Shown piece by piece: positions 8,201 to 16,677 of a DNA stretch of 64,000 bases. Position numbers and translations under genes: made by a program. The notes below the pieces were generated by a model that saw only the letters and a program-made list of their open reading frames with translations, made no database searches and was not told where the DNA came from. The DNA lies in NCBI RefSeq assembly GCF_011008935.1, contig NZ_JAAIVJ010000006.1:62001-126000 (forward strand), written 5' to 3'. Each line of letters opens with the position of its first letter. Position 1 is the first letter of the stretch. Origin of the DNA: Tabrizicola oligotrophica (GTDB taxonomy: Bacteria; Pseudomonadota; Alphaproteobacteria; Rhodobacterales; Rhodobacteraceae).

Positions 8201-9154
8201 ATGGCACATGATCTTCCCTCCCCCGACCTTCCCTCCCCGGGCCGTCCCCTGAAAATCGGCACCCGTGGCTCGCCCCTCGCGCTGGCGCAGGCGCATGAGA
8301 CCCGTGACCGGCTGGCCGCGGCCTTCGCGCTGCCGTCCGAGGCGTTCGAGATCGTGGTCATCAAGGTGACGGGCGACCAGATCCTTGACCGGGCCTTGAA
8401 GGATATCGGCGGCAAGGGGCTGTTTACCCGCGAGATCGAAGAGGCGCTGCTGGACGGCAGCATCGACATCGCCGTGCATTCGATGAAGGACATGCCGACG
8501 ATCCAGCCCGAGGGGCTGGTGCTGGATTGCTACCTGCCGCGCGAAGATGTGCGCGATGCCTTCGTCTCGCCCACCGTGGCGCGGCTGATCGACCTGCCGC
8601 AGGGTGCCGTGGTCGGCTCATCCTCCTTGCGGCGGCGGGCGCAACTGGCGCACCGGCGGCCCGATCTGCAGCTGGTCGAATTCCGCGGCAATGTGCAGAC
8701 CCGGATGAAGAAGCTGGCCGACGGGGTTGCGGTGGCGACCTTCCTGGCGATGGCGGGGCTGAACCGGCTCGGGCTGGCCGAAGTCGCGCGTTCGGCCATT
8801 GATCCGGAAGAAATGCTGCCGGCCGTGGCGCAGGGCGCCATCGGCATCGAACGCCGCGCGGCGGATGACCGGGTCGCGGCGCTGCTGGCGGCGATCCATG
8901 ACCGCGACACGGGCCTCAGGCTGGCGGCGGAGCGCGCGTTTCTCTTGCGGCTGGATGGATCGTGCGAGACGCCGATCGCCGGGCTGGCGCTGCTGGAAGG
9001 GGACAAGCTGTGGCTGCGCGGCGAGGTGCTGCGCCCGGACGGAACCCAGGTCATCACGGGCGAGCGCCGCGGACTGGCCACCGACGGCGCGGCGATGGGC
9101 ACCGAGCTTGCGGCAGAATTGCTGACACGCGCGGGACCGGGCTTTTTCGCCTGA
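8201..9154 (+). CDS. hemC: Hydroxymethylbilane synthase (porphobilinogen deaminase)
   Basis: Polymerises four porphobilinogen molecules into hydroxymethylbilane. KIGTRGSPLALAQA opens the first domain; IAVHSMKDMP carries the catalytic Asp region; SSSLRRRAQL and FRGNVQTRMKKL bind substrate carboxylates; and Cys255 in GSCETPIAG is the attachment site of the dipyrromethane cofactor. 317 residues, normal for the family. The ATG at 8201 gives a Pro/Ser-rich leader of 15 residues before KIGTRGS, slightly longer than usual; no better start is visible. Divergent from the hemE operon, with 110 bp between the starts for both promoters. Confidence 0.97.
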   Translation: MAHDLPSPDLPSPGRPLKIGTRGSPLALAQAHETRDRLAAAFALPSEAFEIVVIKVTGDQILDRALKDIGGKGLFTREIEEALLDGSIDIAVHSMKDMPTIQPEGLVLDCYLPREDVRDAFVSPTVARLIDLPQGAVVGSSSLRRRAQLAHRRPDLQLVEFRGNVQTRMKKLADGVAVATFLAMAGLNRLGLAEVARSAIDPEEMLPAVAQGAIGIERRAADDRVAALLAAIHDRDTGLRLAAERAFLLRLDGSCETPIAGLALLEGDKLWLRGEVLRPDGTQVITGERRGLATDGAAMGTELAAELLTRAGPGFFA

Positions 9155-9163
9155 CATCGCGCG

Positions 9164-9186
9164 CCGATTTCTGGCGCAGAAATCGG
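9164..9186. terminator. Perfect 10-bp inverted repeat between convergent hemC and MFS genes
   Basis: Arms CCGATTTCTG (9164-9173) and CAGAAATCGG (9177-9186) are separated by GCG. It fills the 32-bp gap between two converging genes and ends exactly at the permease stop codon. There is no T-run on either strand, so it may be a bidirectional 3'-end stabiliser rather than a classical terminator. Confidence 0.45.
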
Positions 9187-10398
9187 TCACGAAATCCGGC
9201 CGGATTTCGCCCTGCCGTCGATCAGGATCAGCGCAACCGCGCCCACCAGCGCCAACCCGCCGCCGATCAGTGCGGCGGTGGTATGGCCGCCCAGCGCCGT
9301 GCCAAGGGCAAAGGCCGCGGCGGACAACAGATCCCCTGCCAGCCGTTGCAGCGCCATAAGCGCGGCTGCAGTGCCCGGGCGGCCCTCCATCAGGTCCTGC
9401 CAATAGCCGATGGGTAGGGTCAGGATCGGGGCCGCACCAAGGCCTGCCAGAACCGGCAGCGCCCAAAGCCAGCGCCCGTCGGGGTAAAGCGCCAGCAAGG
9501 TGACGAAGCCGGCGTAGATCAGCGCGCCGGCGAGGATCAGCCTCTGCCGGCTGACCCGCCGCTGCAGGCGCGGCAGGGCGAGCATGAAGGGCACCTCGAA
9601 GCCGGCCACCAGCCCGACCATCAGCGCCACATCCGAGATCTGGCGCGCGGGCGTGGCGGCAAAGATCAGCGGCGTCAGCACGATGTAAAGCATCGGCAGT
9701 CCGCCGATCGCGCCCATCGCCAGAAGGCGCAGCGCAATGGCGGGGTGGGAGAGTTCGACAAGCGCCGCGCGCAGGTTCAGGCCGAGCGGGCGGTCCTGCC
9801 AAGGCTCTGTGCCTTTGCGCGGCCAGCCCTGCCAGATCACCACCATGAGCACCGCGGCCGCGAGGGCGGCGGTGACATAGACCGCCATCACGTCGAACCC
9901 GCCCTTGCCAAGCCCCCAGGTCCAGAACAGCAGCGTCATGAGGAATACCGCCGAAACCACCGCCCGCACGCTTGCCTGCAGCGCGTCGCGCTGGGCGGGA
10001 TGCGCCTGCGTCGCCAGATTGTTCAGCGCGAAGATCTGCCCGAAAATCGCGGTGCCCATCGGGATCAGGAGGCCATGCGCCAGAAGCATCACGCCGGGAA
10101 GCGGGGCCAGCACCATCAGCCCGGTGCCAACGAGCGTCGCCGCAACCGTCAGCAATGCGATCAGGCGCCGGTTGCCGATCTGGTCGGCGAGGATGCCGAA
10201 CAGCACCGAGGCCGCGACCGCACTTGCCGACGCGAGGGCCAGCAAGAGCGCCAGCGTGGCATCGCTGACGCCGACCCGCCCGACGGCGATCAGCGAGAGG
10301 TAGGGGTAGATGCAGGCATTCACCGCGCCGTAAAGCCCGGCCATGGCGGCAATGGCGCGAAACAGCGGATCGCGCAGGATCAGGCCAAGCGCGGGCAT
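9187..10398 (-). CDS. MFS transporter (SetA/sugar-efflux-like)
   Basis: 403 residues with about twelve hydrophobic helices and the cytoplasmic loop motif GILADQIGNRRL between helices 2 and 3 that marks the major facilitator superfamily; a second loop, LPRLQRRVSRQRLI, follows helix 8. The pattern is closest to the small sugar/drug efflux permeases. The substrate is unknown. It starts 3 bp after the stop of the FAD-linked oxidase, so the two genes form an operon in which the permease could move the hydroxy acid oxidised by that enzyme (inference). Confidence 0.85.
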   Translation of the reverse strand: MPALGLILRDPLFRAIAAMAGLYGAVNACIYPYLSLIAVGRVGVSDATLALLLALASASAVAASVLFGILADQIGNRRLIALLTVAATLVGTGLMVLAPLPGVMLLAHGLLIPMGTAIFGQIFALNNLATQAHPAQRDALQASVRAVVSAVFLMTLLFWTWGLGKGGFDVMAVYVTAALAAAVLMVVIWQGWPRKGTEPWQDRPLGLNLRAALVELSHPAIALRLLAMGAIGGLPMLYIVLTPLIFAATPARQISDVALMVGLVAGFEVPFMLALPRLQRRVSRQRLILAGALIYAGFVTLLALYPDGRWLWALPVLAGLGAAPILTLPIGYWQDLMEGRPGTAAALMALQRLAGDLLSAAAFALGTALGGHTTAALIGGGLALVGAVALILIDGRAKSGRIS

Positions 10399-10401
10399 GG
10401 G

Positions 10402-11814
10402 TTACTCGGGAATGATCTTGCCGGGGTTCATCCGGTTGTCGGGGTCGAGCGCCGCTTTCACGGCGCGCATCACGTCCAGCGCCACCGCGTCCTTGCGCCG
10501 CTTCATCGAGGCCTTCTTCGACAGGCCCACCCCATGTTCGGCGCTGAAAGAGCCGCCAAGCGCCTGCACCTCATCCTCCACCGCCCCGATCACGGCATCC
10601 GAAAGCGCGGGGTCGTCGCGGGTTGGAAAGACGGTGAAATGGATGTTGCCATCGCCCAGATGGGCAATCGACAGGGTGTCGGCCCCGGCATCATAACCGG
10701 GCAGCCGGGCGTGGATGCGGTCAAGAAAGACCGCAACCTTGTCCAAGGGCAGGCAGATGTCAGTGTCGATGGTCGGCTGGCGCGCCACGGTGATCTCGGC
10801 GGCCAGTTCCCGGCGATGCCACATCGCGCGGCGCTGCGCCTCGGTCTGGGCGATCTCGGCGTCCAAGACCGCGCCTTCTTCCATCAGGGTTGCCAGCGTT
10901 TCTTGCAAAAGGCCGGTCAGCGGCACCTCGCCCGCGTCATCGGGCAGTGCATCACGGGGCGCGGTGGCGGCGATTTCGACAAGGATATTGGTTTCATGGC
11001 GGGTGCCGCCAAAGGGCAGCGCCACATCGGGCCGGGCCTCGGAAAGCCGGGTCATGTAGCTGTGCGACATGTATTCAAAGGCCTCGACCAGCCCGCCCGT
11101 CGCTTCGCGCAGCCGGTTCAGCAGCACCAGTGCATCCGGCAGGCTGCGGGCAGCCAGCGTCGCCGTGGCATAGGCGCGGGGGCGGGGGACCAGCTTCATC
11201 ACGGCGGCGGTAATGACGCCCAACGTGCCCTCGGCCCCGATGAACAGCTGTTTCAGGTCATAGCCCGAATTGTCCTTGTGCAGTTCCGACATCAGGTTCA
11301 GCACCCGGCCATCGGCCAGCACCACCTCCAGCCCCAGACACAGGGACCGGGTGGAGCCATAGCGCAGGACATTCGAGCCGCCCGCATTGGTCGACAGCAC
11401 GCCGCCGATCATCGCCGAGCCGCGCGCGCCGAACCACAGCGGGAAATACAGATCCGCAGCCTCGGCCGCCTCGTGCAGCCGTTCCAGCACCACGCCGGCC
11501 TCGACAATGGCGATGCGCGCGTCGGGGCGCAGCTCGCGGATGCGGTTCAGCCGCTCGACCGACAGCATCAAGCCGCCGTCGGTATAGGCCCCGCCGACAA
11601 GGCCGGTAAGCCCCGAGACCGGCACCACCGGCACGCCATGGCGGGCCGCAATGCGCAGGGTTTCAGCGACTTCGGCGGTTGTGGCCGGTCGGGCCACGGC
11701 GCAGGGGTTCGAGGGGTAATGCTGCGTCCACTCATGGCGGTATTTTGCCAGATCGTCGTCGGTCAGCACATGCGAGGGGCCAAGGGCGGCGGCAAGGTCG
11801 GCGATCAGGGTCAT
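10402..11814 (-). CDS. FAD-linked oxidase, GlcD/D-2-hydroxyacid dehydrogenase type
   Basis: 470 residues with an N-terminal PCMH-type FAD-binding domain (PVVPVSGLTGLVGGA; GGVLSTNAGGSNVLRYG around residues 137-153; FIGAEGTLGVIT) and a C-terminal FAD-oxidase domain with HLGDGNIHF and SAEHGVGLSKK, the substrate and metal region shared by D-lactate dehydrogenase, glycolate oxidase GlcD and D-2-hydroxyglutarate dehydrogenase. It oxidises a D-2-hydroxy acid to the 2-oxo acid; which one cannot be decided here. There is no iron-sulfur domain or GlcE/GlcF partner nearby, so a single-subunit enzyme is likely. An MFS permease follows in the same operon. Confidence 0.88.
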   Translation of the reverse strand: MTLIADLAAALGPSHVLTDDDLAKYRHEWTQHYPSNPCAVARPATTAEVAETLRIAARHGVPVVPVSGLTGLVGGAYTDGGLMLSVERLNRIRELRPDARIAIVEAGVVLERLHEAAEAADLYFPLWFGARGSAMIGGVLSTNAGGSNVLRYGSTRSLCLGLEVVLADGRVLNLMSELHKDNSGYDLKQLFIGAEGTLGVITAAVMKLVPRPRAYATATLAARSLPDALVLLNRLREATGGLVEAFEYMSHSYMTRLSEARPDVALPFGGTRHETNILVEIAATAPRDALPDDAGEVPLTGLLQETLATLMEEGAVLDAEIAQTEAQRRAMWHRRELAAEITVARQPTIDTDICLPLDKVAVFLDRIHARLPGYDAGADTLSIAHLGDGNIHFTVFPTRDDPALSDAVIGAVEDEVQALGGSFSAEHGVGLSKKASMKRRKDAVALDVMRAVKAALDPDNRMNPGKIIPE

Positions 11815-11916
11815 GGCGGGCTTTCGGAGTTGGTCAGCGTCATTGATCTGTCAATCGCCCCCCCGCCGCAAGCCCCCAGCCGCAAGCCCCTGCGACAGGC
11901 CTGAACCCGCCCGGGT

Positions 11917-12597
11917 TCAGGGCCGAGGCGCGGCGAGGAAGGCCTGCACGGCGGGGCCAAGATCGGCGACGATCCGGGCCACGCCTTCGGCATTCGGGTG
12001 GATGCCATCGTCCTGCAGGAAGGGGCGCAACGCGGCAGGATCCAAGCTGCCGCCCGCCAGACCCTGAAAGAAGGACGGGTAAAGCGTCGCGCCGAAGGCG
12101 GTGGCAAGATCGGGGTAGATCGCGTCGAAGGCAGTCTTGTACTCGGCACCGTAATTTCCCGGCGCCTGCATGCCGATCAGAAGCACCGGCAAGCCCTTGG
12201 CCTTGGCCGCTTCCAGAATGGCGGCGAGATTGGCCCGTGCCGTCTCGGGCGGCAGGCCGCGCAGCATGTCATTGCCGCCCAGCGTCACCATCAGCGCGTC
12301 AACCTCGGGTGTCAGCGACCAGTCGAGCCGCGACAACCCGCCCGCCGTGGTGTCGCCCGACACCCCGGCATTGATCACCGCCACCTCGGCGCCCTTGGCC
12401 TTCAGCCAGCCCTCCAGCTGCGGCACCAGCCCCTGACCTTCGGGCAGCCCGTAGCCCGCCGTCAGGCTGTCGCCCAAGGCAACCAGAGTAAGCGGCTCGG
12501 CAAGGAGCGGAGAAATCGTGCAAATCAGCGTGAGCGCGGCATTGCGGAACGCGCGGGCGGCTGCATATCTGAAAGCAGGCAAACGCAGGTGGATCAT
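11917..12597 (-). CDS. Periplasmic arylesterase/thioesterase, TesA-type SGNH hydrolase
   Basis: 226 residues from ATG 12597. The N-terminus has a basic stretch and a hydrophobic core (FRNAALTLICTISPLLA), consistent with a signal peptide, so the enzyme is probably periplasmic. SGNH blocks are clear: GDSLTAGYG with nucleophile Ser44, an INAGVSGDTT glycine block, LGGNDMLRG with the Asn, and DGIHPNAEG with the catalytic Asp and His. It hydrolyses acyl or aryl esters and thioesters. It is transcribed away from an ABC ATPase gene and their start codons overlap by two bases, an arrangement also known for tesA and ybbA in Escherichia coli. Confidence 0.9.
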   Translation of the reverse strand: MIHLRLPAFRYAAARAFRNAALTLICTISPLLAEPLTLVALGDSLTAGYGLPEGQGLVPQLEGWLKAKGAEVAVINAGVSGDTTAGGLSRLDWSLTPEVDALMVTLGGNDMLRGLPPETARANLAAILEAAKAKGLPVLLIGMQAPGNYGAEYKTAFDAIYPDLATAFGATLYPSFFQGLAGGSLDPAALRPFLQDDGIHPNAEGVARIVADLGPAVQAFLAAPRP

Positions 12598-13276
12598 GTC
12601 GAATACCGTTCTGGCCCTGAATGAGGTGGGCCTGACCTTGCAGGGCAATGCCGGACCTGTGCAGATACTTAAGGGCATTTCGCTGAATGTGAAGCAGGGA
12701 GAGAGCGTTGGCCTCGTCGGGCCATCAGGGTCTGGCAAATCCTCGCTCCTGATGCTGATGGGGGGGCTTGAGCGCGCAACCTCGGGCAAGATCGCCGCCT
12801 TGGGGCAGGATCTGACGGGCATGGACGAGGACGGACTCGCCCGCTTTCGCCGCGGCCGGATGGGGGTGGTGTTCCAGAGCTTTCACCTGATCCCGACGAT
12901 GACCGCGCTGGAAAATGTTGCCTTGCCAATGGAAATCGCGGGAGAGGCGCGCGCCTTTGAGCGCGCGGAAGACGAACTTGTCGCCGTCGGACTGTCCGCG
13001 CGGATGCACCATTACCCGGCCCAGATGTCGGGGGGCGAGCAGCAGCGCGTGGCGCTGGCCCGCGCCGTGGCCCCCCGTCCGGCGATCCTTCTGGCCGACG
13101 AGCCGACGGGCAATCTCGACAGCGCCAACGGCGCGGCGATCATGGAGCTGATCTTTGCGCTGCGCGACCGGCACGGGGCGACGCTGGTGCTGGTCACCCA
13201 TGCGCCGGAGCTGGCGGCGCGCTGCGACCGGGTGGTGCGGCTGGCCGATGGCCGGATCGACGGGGCTGCGGCATGA
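12596..13276 (+). CDS. ABC transporter ATPase, LolD/YbbA type
   Basis: 226 residues from ATG 12596. Walker A is GPSGSGKSS, the Q-loop FQSFHLIPTM, the signature MSGGEQQRVALARA, Walker B ILLADEPTGNLD and the switch histidine VTHAPELA. LolD-like ATPases of this size pair with FtsX/MacB-type permeases, and exactly such a permease follows with a 4-base overlap (ATGA). The pair corresponds to YbbA/YbbP, an envelope complex that does not pump in the classical way. The start chosen overlaps the divergent esterase start; an upstream ATG at 12518 would lie wholly inside the esterase signal peptide. Confidence 0.92.
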   Translation: MSNTVLALNEVGLTLQGNAGPVQILKGISLNVKQGESVGLVGPSGSGKSSLLMLMGGLERATSGKIAALGQDLTGMDEDGLARFRRGRMGVVFQSFHLIPTMTALENVALPMEIAGEARAFERAEDELVAVGLSARMHHYPAQMSGGEQQRVALARAVAPRPAILLADEPTGNLDSANGAAIMELIFALRDRHGATLVLVTHAPELAARCDRVVRLADGRIDGAAA

Positions 13277-15807
13277 GGCTGGCCGCGCGTCTGGCCCCGA
13301 ATCTGGCTCCGAATCTGGCCTGGGCCATTGCGCGGCGCGAATTGCGCGGCGGGTTGCGCGGGTTCTGGGTGTTCCTTGCCTGTCTTTCTCTCGGGGTCGC
13401 CGCCATTGCCGGGGTCGGCATGGTGCGGGCGGCGATTCAGGCGGGGTTGAGCGAACAGGGCGCGGTGCTGCTTGGCGGCGATGCGCAGGTGGAATTCACC
13501 TACCGTTTTGCCAGCGCCGAAGAGCGCGCATATCTGGGACAGCGTGCCGAAAAGGTCTCGGAAATCGCCGAATTCCGCTCGATGGCCGTGGCGGGGGACG
13601 CCCGGGTGCTGACGCAGGTTAAGGCGGTGGATGCGGCCTATCCGCTGGTGGGTCAGGTGGCGCTTGAAGGCGGCATCCCGCTGGATCAGGCACTGGCCGA
13701 CCGGGGCGCGGTGATGGACCCGGTTCTGGCGGGCCAGATGGGCCTTGTGCCGGGCGACATCTTCGCGCTGGGTGATGCCGAATTCACCCTCCGGGCGCTT
13801 CTGACCCGCGAGCCCGACAGCGCCACCGGCGGCTTTGCGCTGGCCCCGCGCACGCTGGTTCGGCTGGCCGATCTGGCGGCGTCGGGCCTTCTTGCCCCCG
13901 GCACGCTTTATGACAGCGCCTATCGGCTGGACCTGCCGGACGGCACCGATCTGGATGCGCTGGAAGCCGCGACCAAGGCGGCGATGCCCGACTCTGGCTT
14001 GCGTTGGTCCGACAGCCGCCGCGCCGCGCCGGGGGTGGAGCAATTCGTGGAAAGGATCGGCGCGTTCCTGATCCTCGTCGGCCTTGCAGGCCTTGCGGTG
14101 GGCGGGGTCGGGGTGGCCTCGGCGGTGCGCGCCTATCTCGAGGGCAAGATCGCCACCATCGCCACTCTGCGCACGCTTGGCGCCGATGGCGGGCTGATCT
14201 TCGCCGCCTACCTGATGCAGATCGCGGTGCTGGTGGGCTTGGGCGTCGCGCTGGGGCTGGGGCTGGGCACAGGCCTTCCCCTGCTGCTGTCAGGCGTGAT
14301 CGAGGCCGCGCTTCCCTTTCCCGCCGAGATCGCGCTTTACCCGCGCCCGGTGATGGAGGCCACGTTCTACGGCGTTGTGTCGGCCTTCCTCTTTGCGCTT
14401 TGGCCCCTGGCGCAGACCGAACGCATCCGCGCCGCCGCGCTTTATCGCGGCGGTGTCGCCGGGCTATGGCCGCGCAAGCGGTTCGTCGCGGCGACGCTGG
14501 GACTGGCGGCGCTGCTGCTGGGGGGCGCTGTGGTGTTTTCCGGCGTGCCGACGCTGGCCCTTGGCACGGCGGGGGGCGTCGCAGGCGCGCTTCTGGTGCT
14601 GGCATTGGCGGCCTGGGGTCTGGCCAGGCTGGCCCGGCGTCTGGCGCGGGCGCACCTGCTGCACGGTCGGGTGGCCCTGCGGATGGCACTTGCCTCGATC
14701 GGGGTGCCGCGGGCGGAAACCGTGCAGGTGGTGCTGGCCTTGGGGCTGGGGCTTTCGGTGCTGGCCGCCGTGGGCCAGATCGATTCCAACCTGCGCAGCG
14801 CAATCGCCCGTGATCTGCCGCAAAAGGCCCCGTCCTTCTTCTTCGTCGACATCCAGCCCGACCAGATCAAAGCCTTTCTCGCTCAGGTCACGGCCAACCC
14901 TGCCGTGACCGGGGTGGAAAGCGCGCCGATGATGCGGGGCGTGGTGGCGAAGATCAACGGTGCGGATGCGATGACGGTGGCGGGCAATCACTGGGTGGTG
15001 CGGGGCGACCGGGGGATCACCTATGCCGACGCGATGCCGGCGGGCACCAAGCTGACGGCGGGGCGCTGGTGGCCCGAGGGCTATGATGGCCCGCCGCAAA
15101 TCTCGTTTGCCGCCGAAGAGGCCGCGGAGATGGGGCTGAAGCTTGGCGACCGCATCACCGTCAACGTGCTGGGCCGCGACATCGAGGCCGAGATCACCTC
15201 GTTCCGCGCGGTGGATTTCTCGACCGGCGGCATGGGCTTTGTGCTGACCTTGAACAAGGCAGCCGTAGCAGAGGCGCCGCACAGCCATATCGCCACGGTC
15301 TATGCTGATGCCGCGGCCGAGGCGGGTTTGCTGCGCGATCTGGCCAAGGCCTTTCCCAATGTCACGGCGATCGGCGTCAAGGCCGCGATCGGCCGCGTGA
15401 CCGAGGCTTTGACCGCCATCGCGCAGGCGACGACGCTGGCCGCCATGGCCACGCTTGTCACCGGCTTTGTCGTGCTGATCGGCGCGGCGGCGGCGGGCGA
15501 GCGGGCGCGGGTCTATGAGGCGGCGGTGCTGAAGGTGATCGGGGCAGAGCGGGGCCGGATTCTGGCCAGTTTCGCCCTGCGCTCCGTCCTGATGGGGGCG
15601 GCGGCGGGGCTGGTCGCCATCCTTGCCGGCGCGGTGGCCGGATGGGCGGTGCTGACGCAGGTGATGGACAGCGCCTATGCCTTCGACGGGGTCTCGGCGC
15701 TGATGATCGTGGCAGGCGGGGTGCTGGCGACGCTGCTGGCCGGGCTGGCCTTTGTCTGGCGGCCGCTGGCGGCGCGACCCGCCGGGGTGCTGCGGGCGCA
15801 GGAGTAG
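13273..15807 (+). CDS. FtsX-like ABC permease, YbbP type
   Basis: 844 residues in the inner membrane. The protein has an N-terminal helix (about 33-55), a large periplasmic domain, three helices around 255-380, further helices around 400-450 and 490, a second periplasmic domain (about 505-690) and three C-terminal helices; the duplicated FtsX core appears at residues 255-375 and 715-840. A C-terminal LRAQE follows the last helix. This large two-domain architecture is that of YbbP rather than LolC/E. It forms an operon with the ATPase before it. It ends one base before the stop codon of convergent ispE, leaving no room for a separate terminator. Confidence 0.9.
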   Translation: MRLAARLAPNLAPNLAWAIARRELRGGLRGFWVFLACLSLGVAAIAGVGMVRAAIQAGLSEQGAVLLGGDAQVEFTYRFASAEERAYLGQRAEKVSEIAEFRSMAVAGDARVLTQVKAVDAAYPLVGQVALEGGIPLDQALADRGAVMDPVLAGQMGLVPGDIFALGDAEFTLRALLTREPDSATGGFALAPRTLVRLADLAASGLLAPGTLYDSAYRLDLPDGTDLDALEAATKAAMPDSGLRWSDSRRAAPGVEQFVERIGAFLILVGLAGLAVGGVGVASAVRAYLEGKIATIATLRTLGADGGLIFAAYLMQIAVLVGLGVALGLGLGTGLPLLLSGVIEAALPFPAEIALYPRPVMEATFYGVVSAFLFALWPLAQTERIRAAALYRGGVAGLWPRKRFVAATLGLAALLLGGAVVFSGVPTLALGTAGGVAGALLVLALAAWGLARLARRLARAHLLHGRVALRMALASIGVPRAETVQVVLALGLGLSVLAAVGQIDSNLRSAIARDLPQKAPSFFFVDIQPDQIKAFLAQVTANPAVTGVESAPMMRGVVAKINGADAMTVAGNHWVVRGDRGITYADAMPAGTKLTAGRWWPEGYDGPPQISFAAEEAAEMGLKLGDRITVNVLGRDIEAEITSFRAVDFSTGGMGFVLTLNKAAVAEAPHSHIATVYADAAAEAGLLRDLAKAFPNVTAIGVKAAIGRVTEALTAIAQATTLAAMATLVTGFVVLIGAAAAGERARVYEAAVLKVIGAERGRILASFALRSVLMGAAAGLVAILAGAVAGWAVLTQVMDSAYAFDGVSALMIVAGGVLATLLAGLAFVWRPLAARPAGVLRAQE

Positions 15808-15808
15808 C

Positions 15809-16666
15809 TCAGGCCGCCATCGCGGCGGCCTCCACCCACCAGCCGGCGTGTCGGGCGCGGAGGGCGTGAGCGGCGGCGGCAGCGCTTTGGGCATCGGGGA
15901 ACAGGCCAAAGCAGGTGGCGCCCGACCCCGACATCCGTGCGAGATGGCAGCCCGGCTGCCCGCCAAGCGCCGTCTTGACCGCTGCGATCACCGGCTCTGC
16001 CGCCTGCGCGGGGGCCTCAAGGTCATTGCGCTGCATGGTCAGGAACGTGGCCAGATCAGTCAGAGATTTCAGCCGCGGCAGCTCGGGGGGAAGCGGGGGA
16101 TTGTCCTTCCGCGCCAGACCCTTGAACACGCTGGGGGTTGAAACCTGAACCCGGGGATTGACCAGCACCAGATGGGCGGCGGGCAAGGGGTGGGGCAGGG
16201 GGCTGAGCAGCTCGCCCACGCCGCGCATGCGCGCCGGGTGGCCGGCAAGACAGACCGGCACATCTGCCCCAAGCCGCAGCACTGCGCCCGCATCCGGCAG
16301 GCCGACGTGCCAGAGCTTTGACAGCGCCACCAGCGCCGCCGCCGCATCCGCCGAGCCGCCACCGATGCCCGAGGCGACCGGCAAGCTTTTCTCAAGCGTG
16401 ATTGCAGCCCCCTCGGGGCGGCCAAAGGCCCGGGCGGCGCGCAAGACCAGATTGTCCTGATCCGCCGCAAGCCCCGCGGCTTCCGGCCCGGTGATGGTCA
16501 GCGACAGCTGGTCGGCGGGGGCGCAGGTGATCCGGTCGCCGAGATCGGCAAAGACCACCAGACTGTCCAGAAGATGATAGCCATCGGCGCGCTGTCCGGT
16601 GACATGCAGGCAAAGGTTGACCTTGGCGCGGGCGAATTCCGCAACCGTCACTGGGGCGGCGCTCAT
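15809..16666 (-). CDS. ispE: 4-diphosphocytidyl-2-C-methyl-D-erythritol kinase
   Basis: Phosphorylates CDP-methylerythritol in the MEP isoprenoid pathway, feeding carotenoid, quinone and lipid-carrier synthesis. GHMP-kinase motifs are present: [21 protein letters not shown] at the N-terminus, the ATP loop [15 protein letters not shown] and the C-terminal [13 protein letters not shown]. 285 residues from ATG 16666. A GTG at 16681 in the same frame overlaps the upstream TPR gene stop by 4 bases (GTGA) and would add five residues; translational coupling makes it a real alternative. Cotranscribed with the TPR gene. Confidence 0.95.
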   Translation of the reverse strand: MSAAPVTVAEFARAKVNLCLHVTGQRADGYHLLDSLVVFADLGDRITCAPADQLSLTITGPEAAGLAADQDNLVLRAARAFGRPEGAAITLEKSLPVASGIGGGSADAAAALVALSKLWHVGLPDAGAVLRLGADVPVCLAGHPARMRGVGELLSPLPHPLPAAHLVLVNPRVQVSTPSVFKGLARKDNPPLPPELPRLKSLTDLATFLTMQRNDLEAPAQAAEPVIAAVKTALGGQPGCHLARMSGSGATCFGLFPDAQSAAAAAHALRARHAGWWVEAAAMAA

Positions 16667-16677
16667 GGGGCGTGCCT

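Noticed and set aside
9745-11904. A 719-codon plus-strand open frame over the MFS and FAD-oxidase genes
   Set aside because: Antisense to two well-supported genes and rich in His, Gln, Arg and Gly, typical of the complementary frame of GC-rich coding DNA.
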